64,000 bases of DNA from the NCBI GenBank assembly GCA_018296165.2, contig JACKQL020000049.1:248001-312000 (forward strand), given 5' to 3'. This document shows, piece after piece, positions 45,180 through 56,580 of the stretch (the stretch's first letter is position 1; each line of letters starts with the position of its first letter). Origin of the DNA: Termitomyces sp. T153 (lineage: Eukaryota; Basidiomycota; Agaricomycetes; Agaricales; Lyophyllaceae). The position numbers and the translations under genes were made by a program. Under the pieces are notes generated by a model. The model did no database searches. It saw only the letters and a program-made list of their open reading frames with translations, and was not told the DNA's origin.

Positions 45180-45670
45180 CAGCATTGGAAAAGGGGAAGT
45201 AATTAGCAACCCCTCCTAACCCTCCAGAGGCAAAGAAGGCTCATACTAAGCCTTCTGTGTTTGTTGAGGGATTCTCAACCCAGAGAGCACCACTCATGCC
45301 CTACAATGATATGGTGCCTGCTTGTGATGACCAGAGGATGGACGAGCACCCTGATTTCAAGGCAGCTTCATCCTCAGCTAGGCCATCCAAGCCAGTAGCA
45401 GCTAAAGTAAAGCTGTCAAAACCAGCAGCAGCAAAGGAGGGAATGTCAAAGCCCTTTACAGAAAAAGTTAACACCAGGCAGTCCACTGCAATAGTGATAG
45501 AGGCAGATGACTCTATGGTAGTTGCCACTCCAATTGCCTTTCTGGCTAATGTTCCTCAGAGAGCAGAAGCTGGTGTTATTGAGGTCCTTGACTTGAGGAC
45601 CTATGCTATGCCTGGTGTGCTCCCTCAGGAGTATAGGCCACCAGTGCACCAAGATCCATGTGACAAATAA
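45180..45670 (+). pseudogene. Fragment of the gypsy-1 extra ORF, opposite orientation
   Basis: The frame 45257-45670 (MFVEGFSTQRAPLMPYNDM, then KPVAAKVKLSKPAAAKE and STAIVIEADDSMVVATPIAF) closely parallels the gypsy-1 extra ORF at about 33,900-34,350 on the other strand, with frequent substitutions. It preserves an open reading frame across the stop found at 34,270 in the gypsy-1 copy, so it derives from a separate, less damaged copy. Confidence 0.75.
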
Positions 45671-46482
45671 TTCTATGTCACCCAGCCAGCAGCTGTAAGG
45701 GCAACCTCCAGAGTGGCAGATCAGAGTCACGCAGCTAGCAGAGGGGAATCCAAAGTATATTAGTGGAGTAGACAACAATACAATCAGTAACTAATCATCT
45801 AGCAGAGGAGAATCCAAAGAGAACAAGTCTAAGGATCTCTGCTGCTCAGTGCAGTGCATCAGCAGGCAGCAGAGGCATGGGAACTACTGTACAGATGACT
45901 GGAGCTACTCTTAACCCTAGGGCAATGATTGCTGAGGTAATACAGCGAACTCTGCAGTTCTCTAGAGATCTCTGGGGTTCCAGAAAGAGCCCCAGAGACT
46001 ACAAACAAGCTGTGGAGGTGCTGAAACAAGTTGCAGAAGTCAGAAATGGAAGTCCCCTGACATCACCCCCTCTTTAGCATGTGGCATCTCAACATGCAGG
46101 GTAAAAGAAGTCCCTGATTGCTTGATCTGCTGGTGAGATAGAGTAGATCTCTTATATGGCATGCAGAGCCTCTGGATGTCTCTGGTGGAACTCCTTGATA
46201 AGTCCAGGGGCATGTACATTCTCTCATGGCTCCTAGGAGATATCCTTGATCCTGTAGCCTTTCACTTCACCTTGTATTGTAGTTGTTTCTGAAATAAATG
46301 GCTATCCAGAATTTCCTTCACCTCATATTCTTCATTGTCATTGACTACTACAGGGGGTGGTGGAGGTGGCAGACAATGCCCTGGAAAAGAATTCTTAGGG
46401 GCCAGAGTTAGTTTGACCATGTTGAACACTGGATGAAGCTAGCGCATCCCTGTGGAGAGCCAGAGTCAATAGGCCAAGAGTC

Positions 46483-49346
46483 CTACCTGTTGTTCCACTG
46501 TAAAAGGTCCCAACTGCTGATGTTACAGCTTTTTTGAGGACCAGGTAGTTGTAATGTCAGAGGCATCCAGGTAGACTTGATCTCCAGGCTGATATTTGCA
46601 CTCCAGGGTCCTCCCATGGTTGTAGTATTGCACCATGTCATCCTTTGCCTTTGCCAGTGCTGCCTGGGCCTCCTTCTGCAACCTCCCCATCTGGTCCACA
46701 AATTTGTTTACTGCCTCATTCTCCAAGGGCTGGGCCTGGGGTTCAAAACCCATGCACAGATGCTATCCTGTGTCAAGGAAGAATGGGAAAAACTGGGTGG
46801 ATGTGTGAATGTGGTTGTTGTATTGGAATTTGGCATCAGGGAGGAGTTTGTCCCAGTCATCTTGGCATTCATTGCAAAAGAGGCAAAGATACTGCTCTAA
46901 CTTCTAGTTTATGCATTCCATCTGGCCGTCAGACTGTGGGTAGTAGGCAGTAGTGGTGTGGAGCTTCACTCTGAGCAGTCAGTAGAGCTCCTGGGTGAAT
47001 TCCACCACAAATTGTGATCCCCAATCAGAGACGTAGGTGTTAGAGAGGCCATGGAGCTTCCAGACATTCCTCCAGTACAGGTTTGCAGTGCCCATGGTAG
47101 AGCAGGTGGTGTGGGTTGGAATGAAGTGCGCTTGCTTGCCATATAGGTCTACCACCACCATGATTGCATTATAACCATGAGCATCAGGAAGCTCTACAAT
47201 GAAGTCCATGGGTGCCACACTCCATTGTTCTGTGGGCATAAGTAGTGGGTATAACTATCTATAGGGGAGTTGGTGCTGGAGCTTGGTCCAGAGGCAGAAA
47301 TTACAGGTACTAGTGTAGGACCCAATATACTGGGACATCTGGGGCCACCAGTAGTTCCACAATACTAGCTCCAGTGTCTTCCACCATCTGAGGTGCTCTG
47401 CAATGTGGGAGTCATGGTGTTGCTCCACAATCCTCTGACAGAGCTCCGGAATGTTGGGGACATAGATACGGTCTTAGAAGGTCAGGATTCTGTCTTGGAG
47501 GGCCCATTTGTCAGTGCAGACTGCCTTAGCACCAGTGGTATGCCCTGACTTCAGTGTCAAAGCAACTCACACCACCAGTTCCTCCTGCTGACCATCCCAA
47601 TTACTCCACCATATGTCCTGGAGAATGTCTGCTTCAGCTCCTTCAATGGCAAGACCCTCCATGGCTTGGATTGCAAACAATTCAGGGCAGAAGAGCACAA
47701 TATTGCTGTTATCCTCTTCTCCCATGCCATGGTCCACTCTCTAGGACAGGGTGTTTGGTTTCCCCATGCTCTGGCCAGGCTTGTGGTGCAAAGAGAAGTC
47801 AAAGTTTGGCAAGGTAGAGGGACTACCAGGCCTGTCAGTGATTGAGCTTCTTAGCTGTCTGGAAGTATTCCAGGTTCTTGTGATCTGTCCAGACTTCAAA
47901 CTTGTGCTGTGCACCCTCCAGGAAGTGCCACCACTCCTTGAACAACTGGATGATAGCTAGCATCTCTTTGTCATGGATCTCATAGTTCTGCTCCACTATG
48001 TTCAGGCTCTTGGAGTAAAAGGCCACTGGATGCCACTTCCCATCCTCTGGAGATTTCTGTCAGAGCATGGCTCCAGTGGCAAAGTCAGAGCTGTCAGCCT
48101 CTACCCAGAAGGGAGAATTGTTGTCTGAGAAGAGGAGGACAGGTCCAGAGGTTATGGCACACTTGAGAGTGTCAAAGGCCATTTGCTCCAGAGGTCCCCA
48201 ACTCCATAGAACATCCTTTCTTGTGAGGTCAAATAGTGGATGGGCATGGTGTGAAAAGTCCTGGATAAATCTCCAGTAAAAGTTTTCAAAACCAAGGAAT
48301 GCCTGCACCTCCTTGTTCTAGGGCTCTGGCCACTCCACCATGCCTGCTACCTTCACTGGGTCCATCTCCATGGTTCCATGTGATATGATCAGGCCCAGGT
48401 ACTTGATCTGGGTTTGTTTGAACTCACACTTCTCCAGCTTGAGGTAGAGCTGGTGCTGGCAGAGGCATTCCAGGACAAGGCAAGTGATCCAATAGTGTTC
48501 CTCCAGTGCTTTGGTATAGATGAGGATGTTGTCAAGGTACACACACACTACACTCTCTGCTATGAGGTCCCAGAAGATGTTGTTCATCATGGTCTAGAAG
48601 GTGGCAGGGCTATTAGTGAGTCCAAAGAATATAACAAGTAGCTCAAACAATCCCTGGTTGGTCTGGAAGGCAGCCTTCCACTCATCTCCCTCCTGAATAT
48701 GCATGTTGTTGTAACCTCACCAGACAATAGTGAAGTATTGTGCACTCCAGAAGTTGTTAATGAGCTTAGAGATGAGGGGGAGAGGGTAATGGTTCTTCAC
48801 CATCATGGCATTGAGTACCCAGTAGTCCTGGACCAGTCAGAGGGAGCCATCCTTCTTTTTGATGAAGAAGACCAGAGAAGCCATCAGAGACTTGGATGGA
48901 GTCCAGGTTCTCCTGCAGGAATGTGTCAAGCTTGTTCTGTTCCCAGTGTGTGAGTGGGTAGACCTTACAGCTGGAGAGTGCTGAGTCTGGTAGCAGTTTG
49001 ATGGCATGGTCCCACTTCTTGCACTCCAGAAGTGAGTCAAATAAAGCTTTGGAGAACACATCCTTGAATGCATGAGATAGGGGAGCACCACATCCCAGAA
49101 CTCTCAAAGCATGGCCTTAGCAGCAAATGCCTGGGCCAGCTGTTGAGACATGGTCTGGCTAGCTTGGATCTCCACAACAGAGGGCAGCAGGTGTACAGTG
49201 GTAGTATAGATTTGATCCCCCACTTCTACCACTTTGTCTGGGAGCTCCAGCTCACATATGCCACCAAACTCCCCTCCATGCTCCTCCTTCAGGGCTCCAC
49301 TGTTGCTCCAATCATTCTTGTAGAGGGCCTCTCTATGAGGGAACAC
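46483..49346 (-). pseudogene. Third Ty3/gypsy element (gypsy-3): pol remnant
   Basis: In minus-strand order: the pre-RT region FKDVFSKALFDSLLECKKWDHAI (about 49,000-49,070); reverse transcriptase with [26 protein letters not shown] and VYLDNILIYTK (YLDD changed to YLDN); FLGFENFYWRFIQDFSHHA and ADSSDFATGAML (48,060-48,308); RNase H with YDIHDKEMLAI-type sequence (47,835-48,026); integrase core with SVAPMDFIVELP and YVSDWGSQFV (46,979-47,239); integrase C-terminal KYQPGDQVYLDASDI (46,523-46,753). Stops separate the parts and CpG is nearly absent. Sequence differs clearly from gypsy-1 and gypsy-2, so it is a different family. Its LTRs were not found. Confidence 0.83.
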
Positions 49347-50845
49347 CAGAGGCAGGAGATCCAGAAGGTCTAGATCTGCAAAGGAGAGAGGTTGTATTGT
49401 ACTGCCAAAGCATCTTCTCTATCTCTGTAAACCTTGTCTCCTTAGCTAGCACAAACCCTGACCTCATTTCCTCTGATACAACCTCAATTCCTTTATTGAT
49501 GAAATTGAGCTGTTGGTTCAACCCTGCCATAGCTTGTATAAGGATGGCCTTGACAGATTTGGTGGAGGAGAGCAGATCCACCCACTGCTTGCCCTTTCCC
49601 TTTCTGCTTGTTGTTAGCAGGTCTGCTTGCTACTTCTCCTTTCTACTGGCTGTTGGCAGATCCATCCATTCCTTTCCCCTTCCCTTTCCAGTGGCCACTG
49701 GCATATCTGCCAAGCAGATTATCAATGGCCCAGCAACCAGTGTTGTTGGTTCTGTCTGTTGTTAGTAAATGATTTCAGTTGGCAAAATCAACACTTACCC
49801 TTGACATACTTGGAAGACTTCAGTTTTCTCTGCCTTTTCTCCTTCTTTCCCTTCTTGCCCTTGTTCCTCGAGACCTCTTCTTTGTGATCCCTTGTGAGAC
49901 TGCATGTTTTTTTGAGGACAAGCTGGCAGACATTGCATAAGGTTCCTCCCTTTGTCTTAACACACTGGAGCCCCTTCTTTTGACAGTACTGGCAAGGGGG
50001 GTGGAGCCATGCTCCTGTGTATAGAGGTGCTATGATGAGGTACTTCCCTAACCTCATTGACAGTGTGATCTTGCTCCACCAATGTTCCTTGTCATTGGAA
50101 TAATTGTTGTCATCATTCTCATCATTCTTAATGTTTTCATCCTAGATGACTGATTCATACTCAGAATGGCTGGGCAGGGGAGGACTATGAGAGGAAGTTT
50201 GAGCAGTGTATTTCCTGCATTCTTGTTGGGGAATCTGTGCTTCACTAGCCTTTCTGATCAGCTAAGGCCAGGCTGGGACCAGCTCTACTGGGAACAACAA
50301 ACTTGATGCCAATACTCTACCAGGTTTTGATGAGGGACCCACTGGAGACACTGGACCTGCTGGAACCACTGGGCCTGCTGCCAGCATCAGCAGATTGATT
50401 GCTGAAATTCATTTAAAAATTTCCAAAAGTGAGGGATCTGACATTGAATATGGACCTGCCACTCCTCCTGCTGCCTGGCCCTTGTTGACCTCCTGGGCTT
50501 CCTTCCTTGCCTGTGATTCCTTGAAATATGCCTGTGCCTTCTCTTTCAACTCCTCAATTGCCTTCACATCTGACAGCTTGCCTAATAAAATTTGGAGGGC
50601 CTCATTGGAGAAGCTTTTTCTAGCCTCCAGGACAAGTTGTTTGTCCTTGGCCTGGGAAATTTCCTTCCACAAAGATTTCTTAAACACCATCTGTAAGTGT
50701 TGCATATTATCCTCCAAGTAGGTTTGCTCACCAATTCTTTGACCCCATCCTGGAGATCTGACAAGTGTCCTCTTAGAGCAGAAACTAACACAGAGTTCTC
50801 AGTATTGCAGAGCTGTTGGAAAATAACCTCGGTGGATGGAGACAT
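49333..50845 (-). pseudogene. Relic of a Zn2Cys6-like accessory gene of transposon type
   Basis: Exon 1 (50732-50845, MSPSTEVIFQQLCNTEN...) splices to an exon starting at 50690 (MVFKKSLWKEI) through a 41-bp GT-AG intron; this part is helical with many charged residues. A later frame (49788-50057) carries C-x2-C-x6-C-x8-C-x2-C-x7-C (CQYCQKKGLQC, CNVCQLVLKKTC), which meets the GAL4-type Zn2Cys6 spacing, then a Lys-rich stretch; 49333-49581 encodes a predicted coiled coil (NQQLNFINKGIEVVSEEM). The order (helical domain, six-cysteine cluster, basic stretch, coiled coil) parallels the antisense genes of gypsy-2 though sequence similarity is weak. The middle exons are not joined cleanly and CpG is nearly absent, so it is probably decayed. 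Confidence 0.5.
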
Positions 50846-50849
50846 AGCA

Positions 50850-52370
50850 TAGCAGACAGTAATTAGTGGATAAGCAGTGGCTGGTGAGTGAAAGAGGACT
50901 TGAAAGTCAAGAATTTGAAAAATAAGGTCATATGCATCTGTTGATTTATGTGTACCATCTAAAAGCAGTATGGCTGCCAAAGAAGGTTGCAGCTACCAAA
51001 GCATTTGATGCTTTGATAAGATTCTGTTGGCTGCCAAAAAAGATTGATGCCTTCCAAAGAATCTGATCCTCTATGAAGAATTCTGATGCATTCCCAAGCA
51101 TCTGAAAAAACCATGACCAATATGATGTGTTCTCCATTGATTTTGTTCAACTAGCATGATGCTGTGTTTCTGCTGTTCCTTGATTGTTATTTCTGTGGTT
51201 AAAATAGATCTTCATATCACTTTTTATCCAAGTGGCTTGTTGCCAATGGTGGTACTGGCTTTGGCCACCCCCCATCTTCTCAGTGGCTTGCTGATGGTGC
51301 TGGGTGGATATGTTTATAAGGGTAGATTTTGTCACAAGTGGCAGCAGCTGGTCATGAGAAATAACTGATGGCCAGACCCACTACCAGTCCACTGACACCA
51401 GCAGATTGTAGTGTTGAGTGGGGCCAGTCAGTGTCAAATGTAATTGCAACAGACCCAGTCATAATTAGCAGCTCCAGATCCTGGTCAAAGAACTCCACTG
51501 GATATGTATAATATAGCACAATGTATGGCCTCCACAACACCTGTATAACATGCTACATTGTGGGAATTCCACTATGGTATAGCAGACTCTGCTAGTAACA
51601 TAGGATACAACCCAAAGCATGCTCTGCTGTATTGTAGAACACACTACATATGTATATCTCTATGTGTGTAGTCAGCAGCCTCTGGCTAAGTCATAGGTAC
51701 TTAGTCATCAAGTAGCCCTGTAGTATAAAGGTGGATCTGGAGATAGGATATCTCCAGTCCAGAAAACAGCATTGCTTCTAGGTTTCTTCACTAGCATAAC
51801 TATAAGCTTGGCCAGTGCAGCCCCTTGCCTTGCCTTGCCCTCCATCTTTGCCTCTCATTGGTTGCTTGCCACTTGCTCACTGTGCCTCAGGCCAGCTTGC
51901 TCACTGCTTGCCTCTTGACTAAATGATCAGGACATGAGTGGTGGACTTGGCTCGGACTATCCATGGCCAATGTTCCCTTACAGTGGGGCTACTCCTAGTC
52001 CCAGCATTTTTGTCTACCAGAGAGCAAGACTCTTGCTCTTTCATCTTGATTGACTTAGTCTGTTCTGGTGGAATGTACCCTTCTGGCTAAGGATTATAGG
52101 CAGTGTTCTCCAACACCACTCCTTAGTCATCCATATAGGACTGTCCAAAGTCCTTCATGTCACTATTGTGGAATCACTGCAACATGATTTGGTTTTTCCA
52201 GGTCAGCACCCTACATGTAGACTCAGCAAGCATATATTGCACCATGGGTTGTTTGACCATAATAACTGACCCAGCCTCTGTTGAGGCTAGGTCAGGCACT
52301 ATGACCATTCTTATGTAGCCCACCTTTGATGGTCTACAGCAGCTTGTCTTGCCATGTAATCATGTGGCTT
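50850..52370. other. Repeat-derived region without recognisable gene
   Basis: CpG-poor sequence with short frames only. TTGATGCCTTCCAAAG- and TTTGATGCTTTGAT-type near-repeats occur at 50,980-51,110, and 51,520-51,780 loosely resembles 43,980-44,130, with a possible LTR promoter (GTATAAAGG near 51,722). From about 51,990 the sequence again resembles the gypsy-1 gag region at 41.7-41.9 kb. No borders could be set. Confidence 0.4.
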
Positions 52371-53165
52371 TCACCAGGCTGTTGTAGTGCCTGTAGTAGG
52401 TTCAACAGTTTGTTGACTGGAAATAGTGGGGGTAAACAATTCCCACCTAGGAATGGGGAAGGCTTTGCAGAGGATGTCTAGGATCCCTGTAACTTTTCTG
52501 CTAAAGGTAATTGTTACCTCCTGAGCTAGAAAGATCATGTAAAGTTCCATGAACTCTACTGGGTCAGTTGGAATGATTCCTTCACCCAGCAACTGCTGGA
52601 TTGCTATGTGCTTAGCTATCCTTGCAGCTAAGTGTTGCTGAGTTGAAGCCTTAGAGACCTCAACCTGCTTCTGCCAGAATACTAACACCTTCCTGCAGAG
52701 GATGTTGTCTGAATGTGCTTCACTGTCTATATCTAAGGTGTCTCTGACATCCTCTAGAATTGTTTTGATGAATGCTGACAGCCCCACTATGCACAAGCTC
52801 AGTGTGGCTCCAGCTCACAATCATACAGGGCCACAGGCCCTGTGAGGAGCATCTTCTACCATTGAAGAGTCATGATGACCTCCTGCAGCATCTGAGAAGG
52901 ATCTCAGACCTTCTAGCTACAGTGCTGTAGGTGCATACAAGGGAGTTTGCTCTTTGTTCACCACCAATGCTACACTCTCTGGATCTACCATTAGGTACAA
53001 CTGAGTAGAGGGCACTTGAGTGCCCTCTGTAGTGACACTTGTCAAACCACTCAGGAGTGGTTGAATGGGAGTAACTGCTGGCAGCCCTCCTGGCATCACC
53101 CACTCTCTTTTCATGCTATGGTGTAATGTGGCAAGATCCAATGGCTCATGTGAAGCACTTTGCAA
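52371..53165 (-). pseudogene. Gypsy-1-family gag fragment (second copy)
   Basis: LAARIAKHIAIQQLLGEGIIPTDP and AFIKTILEDVRDT parallel the gypsy-1 gag at 41,813-42,601, with many substitutions. The leader to its right (53,085-53,320) also matches the gypsy-1 leader at 43,385-43,640 and leads into a gypsy-1-type LTR at 53324. It is the 5' end of a second, truncated element of the family. Confidence 0.78.
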
Positions 53166-53631
53166 TGCTCCATTGAACTCTGGTTTGAACCAGGCCCAAA
53201 CCCCTGACCTTACATGGTCACCATTTTAATGTTCTGATTGTGACTAGTGGCAGTGAATTTCTTTCTAGAAGTTTGGCTTCTTGCTTTGCAAACAAGTAAA
53301 TGCTTGTATAACTTTGAAAAAAATGTAATGTTTCCATTACAACTTACACAGTGATAAGACCCAATTGCTGCTGAGCACCATTTTTGACATTTCTGATTGG
53401 ACAACACCAAATGAGATTCCACATGACCATGCACAAGTCATGCCACTTATCACCATGCCACTTATCATATAAAGTCTAGCCCAAAGGTCTGGAACAGTGT
53501 AGCCTTTGCATGAGATTTTAGTGATCACAAGACTTCTGAATCATGAGCTTCATCATGTGGAGTCTGCCCTCTGGGTCTAGAACAATAACACTGAGACCTT
53601 CCTTAGCAACAATTGCTTGTGACCTTACCTA

Positions 53632-53844
53632 CAGTGGCTCAAAAAACTGTCCCAATGTTTTATACTTTTTGAAAGATGACATTGGCATGAAGGATTGGAA
53701 GTATCTAAAATTTTGGTTGAATCATGTAAAATACTATGGCATTGCAGCTACAAATTGCATCTTAGCTTATGTAATTGAAATCAAGACTGATGGAGTAATG
53801 GCCATTTTAAAATATTCACTCATTGGGACAGTTTTTTGAGCATC
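53632..53844 (+). repeat. Tc1 left terminal inverted repeat (213 bp)
   Basis: Nearly exact reverse complement of 55026-55238. Its own two ends are inverted copies of a roughly 20-bp motif, so each TIR carries two candidate transposase-binding sites. Confidence 0.9.
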
Positions 53845-53984
53845 TTCAACTTTGCAGATTTATCCCTATTTTAGTCAGAAATAAAGAGTAAGTTGCATGT
53901 GGGAATATCAACAGAGTCATGTGACCATGTTTGGGTATATTTGGGAGTGGTTCAAGTGGGTTGAACCACATCTTGACCTTCAAC

Positions 53985-55011
53985 CACCATCATAAAAGCT
54001 GCTTCTCCTGCACAATGCTCTACTGTTGCTTCTCTTCTTGCTCAAGGGTATTCTCTGCATCAGATTGAGGCTAAAACTGGTCTTGGGAAGTCTACTATTG
54101 GGAGGATCAGTAGAGAGTTGGAGGTGGACAAGGAAACCCATCCTGGAGGCCATCCAGCTAAGCTTACTCCACATAATAAACAGGCTATTGTTCAACAAAT
54201 CTCAACTGGGAGACTTGATACAGCTGTTCAGGCCACCAAGTTTATCAACAACATCATTTCCAATCCTGTCTCTCCTCAGACTGTCTGGAATGTGCTGAAG
54301 GAGAAGGGGTATTGGTCTGCTACAAAGAAGAAAGTTTCTATGCTCATAGCTAGACATAGGCAACTATGACTTAAATGGGCTCAAGAGCATCAAAACTGGA
54401 CTGTGGAGGATTGGAAAAGAGTGTTGTGGACCAATAAGACAAAGATTAACAGGATTGGGTCAGATGGAAAGCAGTATGTGTGGAAGCTAAAAGGAGAAGG
54501 CATTTCAAACCAAACTACTACACCTAGTGTGAATCATGGAGGAGGGAATAATCTCATGGTATGAGGCTGTATGGGTTGGAATGGGGTAGAAAAGCTGGTA
54601 GAGGTGGTGGGGATCATGAATGCAGAGCAGTACTGTGAAATCTTGGAGGATGGAGCAAAGAAGAGCTTTGAAAAATTGGAAATGGATGAGGGTGCCCACT
54701 ACTTTCAACAGGACAATGACCCCAAACACAACTCCAAGAGGGCTGACAAGTGGTTTGAAGACAACAACTTTGATGTCCTCTGGTGGCCAGCCCAATCCCC
54801 TGATCTTAACCCTATTGAACATCTCTGGGAGTACCTCAAGGAGCACCTTAGGCAGTATGAAACACCTCCTCATAGTGTGCATGAATTGTAGGAGAGGGTT
54901 GCAAAGGAGTGGGATGGAATACCAGCAGAAGTATGCCAAAGACTGATAGAAAGCTTGCCTAGAAGGATTCAAGCAGTTATCAAGGCAAATGGAGGACATA
55001 CAAAGTACTAA
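53985..55011 (+). pseudogene. Tc1-type DD34E transposase, three nonsense codons
   Basis: The reading frame shows two helix-turn-helix regions (LLAQGYSLHQIEAKTGLGKS and TVWNVLKEKGYWS) and the catalytic core. The second Asp (QQDNDPKH) and Glu (NPIEHLWEYL) are separated by exactly 34 residues, the DD34E spacing. The first catalytic Asp is lost: LWTNKTKINRIGSDG has N where the family has D. In-frame stops occur at about 54,368 (TGA, probably from CGA), 54,561 (TGA where the family has Trp) and 54,888 (TAG where the family has Trp). All four lesions are C-to-T type changes on one strand or the other. Total about 340 codons, full length. The start codon is not certain. Confidence 0.9.
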
Positions 55012-55025
55012 ATACTAAAATTAGA

Positions 55026-55238
55026 GATGCTCAAAAAACTGTCCCAATGAGTGAATATTTTAAAATGGTCATTACTCCATCAGTTCTGATTTAAATTACA
55101 TAAGCTAAGATGCAGTTTGTAGCTGTGATGCCATAGTATTTTACATGATTTAACCAAAATTTTAGATACTTTCAATCTTTCATGCCAATGTCATCTTTCA
55201 AAAAGTATAAAACATTGGGACAGTTTTTTGAGCCACTG
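55026..55238 (-). repeat. Tc1 right terminal inverted repeat (213 bp)
   Basis: Begins GATGCTCAAAAAACTGTCCC and ends GAGCCACTG next to the TA duplication; mirrors the left repeat. Confidence 0.9.
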
Positions 55239-56259
55239 TAGTGACAACAATACTTCTTTTCAAAAAACAGATATATTAAAAGCCATGTGACTTCTTACTT
55301 ATTATTTTTCTTGTCTTGCTTACAAACATACCTGAATGGCATCTATACTTCAGATATTGACATTATGTATCTCTTTTATTATTACTGATATTTATTATAC
55401 ATCTTATCAACATTGTGTATGAATACTTGGTTACCATACTGACATCCAGTATGTATCAGGGACACTTTGGCAGATGCCATCACTGGTGGCAACTAATATT
55501 TCCTTTCTAGATACTGTACCTACAAACAGTATAACTACTGCCTGTATATAGAACCAATGAACCAACAGAATATTGTTCCCCTCATCCTCTCTCTCTTTAT
55601 TGTTAACAACTTAGCAACAAGTCTTGACAACCTCATATTCCATCTAGCATGGGTGCCAACTGTAGGTACTCTTAGTGTTATTGTGACTTAGCATCACTAG
55701 TGACTGTGGCTAGCAACCAGTTTGCATTTGCCCTCAGTTTATATTGACTTCACTCCCTTCCTATTCCCCACTCCTTTCCTATTGCTTAAGTCCCCTTCCT
55801 TAGCAACTCACCCCAGCAACTCTTTTGTCTTGATCCCTTTTCTTTCTATTACTCTGCAACTTAGCAACCTTTTGTTATCATCTGGTGATTTAGGCTGCAC
55901 TTGACTCCTCCATACCCCTTACCCTCTATTAGTTCTTACTTTCTTGGATGGTTACTGACTCACCCCTATTATTTCCTATTGCCAGCTACCCTATCTAGTT
56001 GCCAGTGTTTAGGCCTTCTTTTTGGTTTCCTGCATGGCAGCTAGGCAGCATAGGATCACATCAGCAGCTTATGATTCACACCTCATAAGTCAAAACCAGT
56101 CAATTGATCTTGTCTACAAAGTATGAAGTAAGCTGCTGCCTTATGTAATTACAATACAAGTCTTTAATAGGTAGCATCATGTGACACTACCATATAGCAA
56201 TAATAAGTAAATCAATATTATATAATATGCACTAAGATAGGTAACAGATGCTCTGTTAC

Positions 56260-56566
56260 AGTGATAGATCACATGATCTGTGCAAAATAGTCTTGAAACT
56301 TATCAACTACATAATTCCCTAAAGTCAACTCTTGAAGTAGATTTTTGGTACACAATCACTATCTTACAAGCATCACTAATCTAATTCTTTCTAGTATCAC
56401 ATCTCAGAGTAATCTTTTGAAACTGTCTCCTCCATCACCTATGAAATGAGGTATCTACTACTTCTTTCTCAATGCCAAGTAAAAGCAGCTATCACTCCAT
56501 CTTGAAAGGTTTCTGGCTATCATAGATGGAAACTGTATTTCAATGTGAGTATCATCCATAGCAAAT
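56260..56566. other. CpG-poor spacer, nothing recognised
   Basis: About 300 bp between the gypsy-1-type LTR and the SINE target duplication, AT-rich, without coding potential. Confidence 0.4.
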
Positions 56567-56580
56567 TCTATAGCAAATAA

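Larger units (their letters stand above)
53632..55238 (+). mobile_element. Tc1/mariner-type DNA transposon (1607 bp), inactive
   Basis: It is flanked by TA dinucleotides (53630-53631 and 55239-55240), the Tc1/mariner target. The terminal inverted repeats are 213 bp each (53632-53844 and 55026-55238) and very similar. Outer ends read CAGTGGCTCAAAAAACTGTC; each repeat also ends inside with the inverted motif GACAGTTTTTTGAGC. The transposase gene lies between them. It is inserted in the solo LTR at 53352-56063. Confidence 0.93.
53352..56063 (+). repeat. CpG-decayed solo LTR of the gypsy-2 family, split by a Tc1 element
   Basis: It starts TGATAAGACCC and ends GGATCACATCA, matching the gypsy-2 LTR ends (TGATGAGCCCC, GGAGCACATCA). 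Flanks are ACAG (53348-53351) and GCAG (56064-56067), a 4-bp duplication differing by one transition. Without the Tc1 insert it is about 1.1 kb. Blocks such as CTAGTGACTGTGGCTAGCAACCAG correspond to CpG-containing gypsy-2 LTR sequence. A TATA-like AGTATAACTACTGCC lies near 55,528. Confidence 0.82.
53324..56259 (-). repeat. Second gypsy-1-type 5' LTR, split by a gypsy-2-family solo LTR
   Basis: The left piece 53324-53351 (TGTAATGTTTCCATTACA) and right piece 56064-56259 (CAGCTTATG... to GATGCTCTGTTACA) together match 43646-43854. The break coincides with the inserted solo LTR. Confidence 0.8.
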
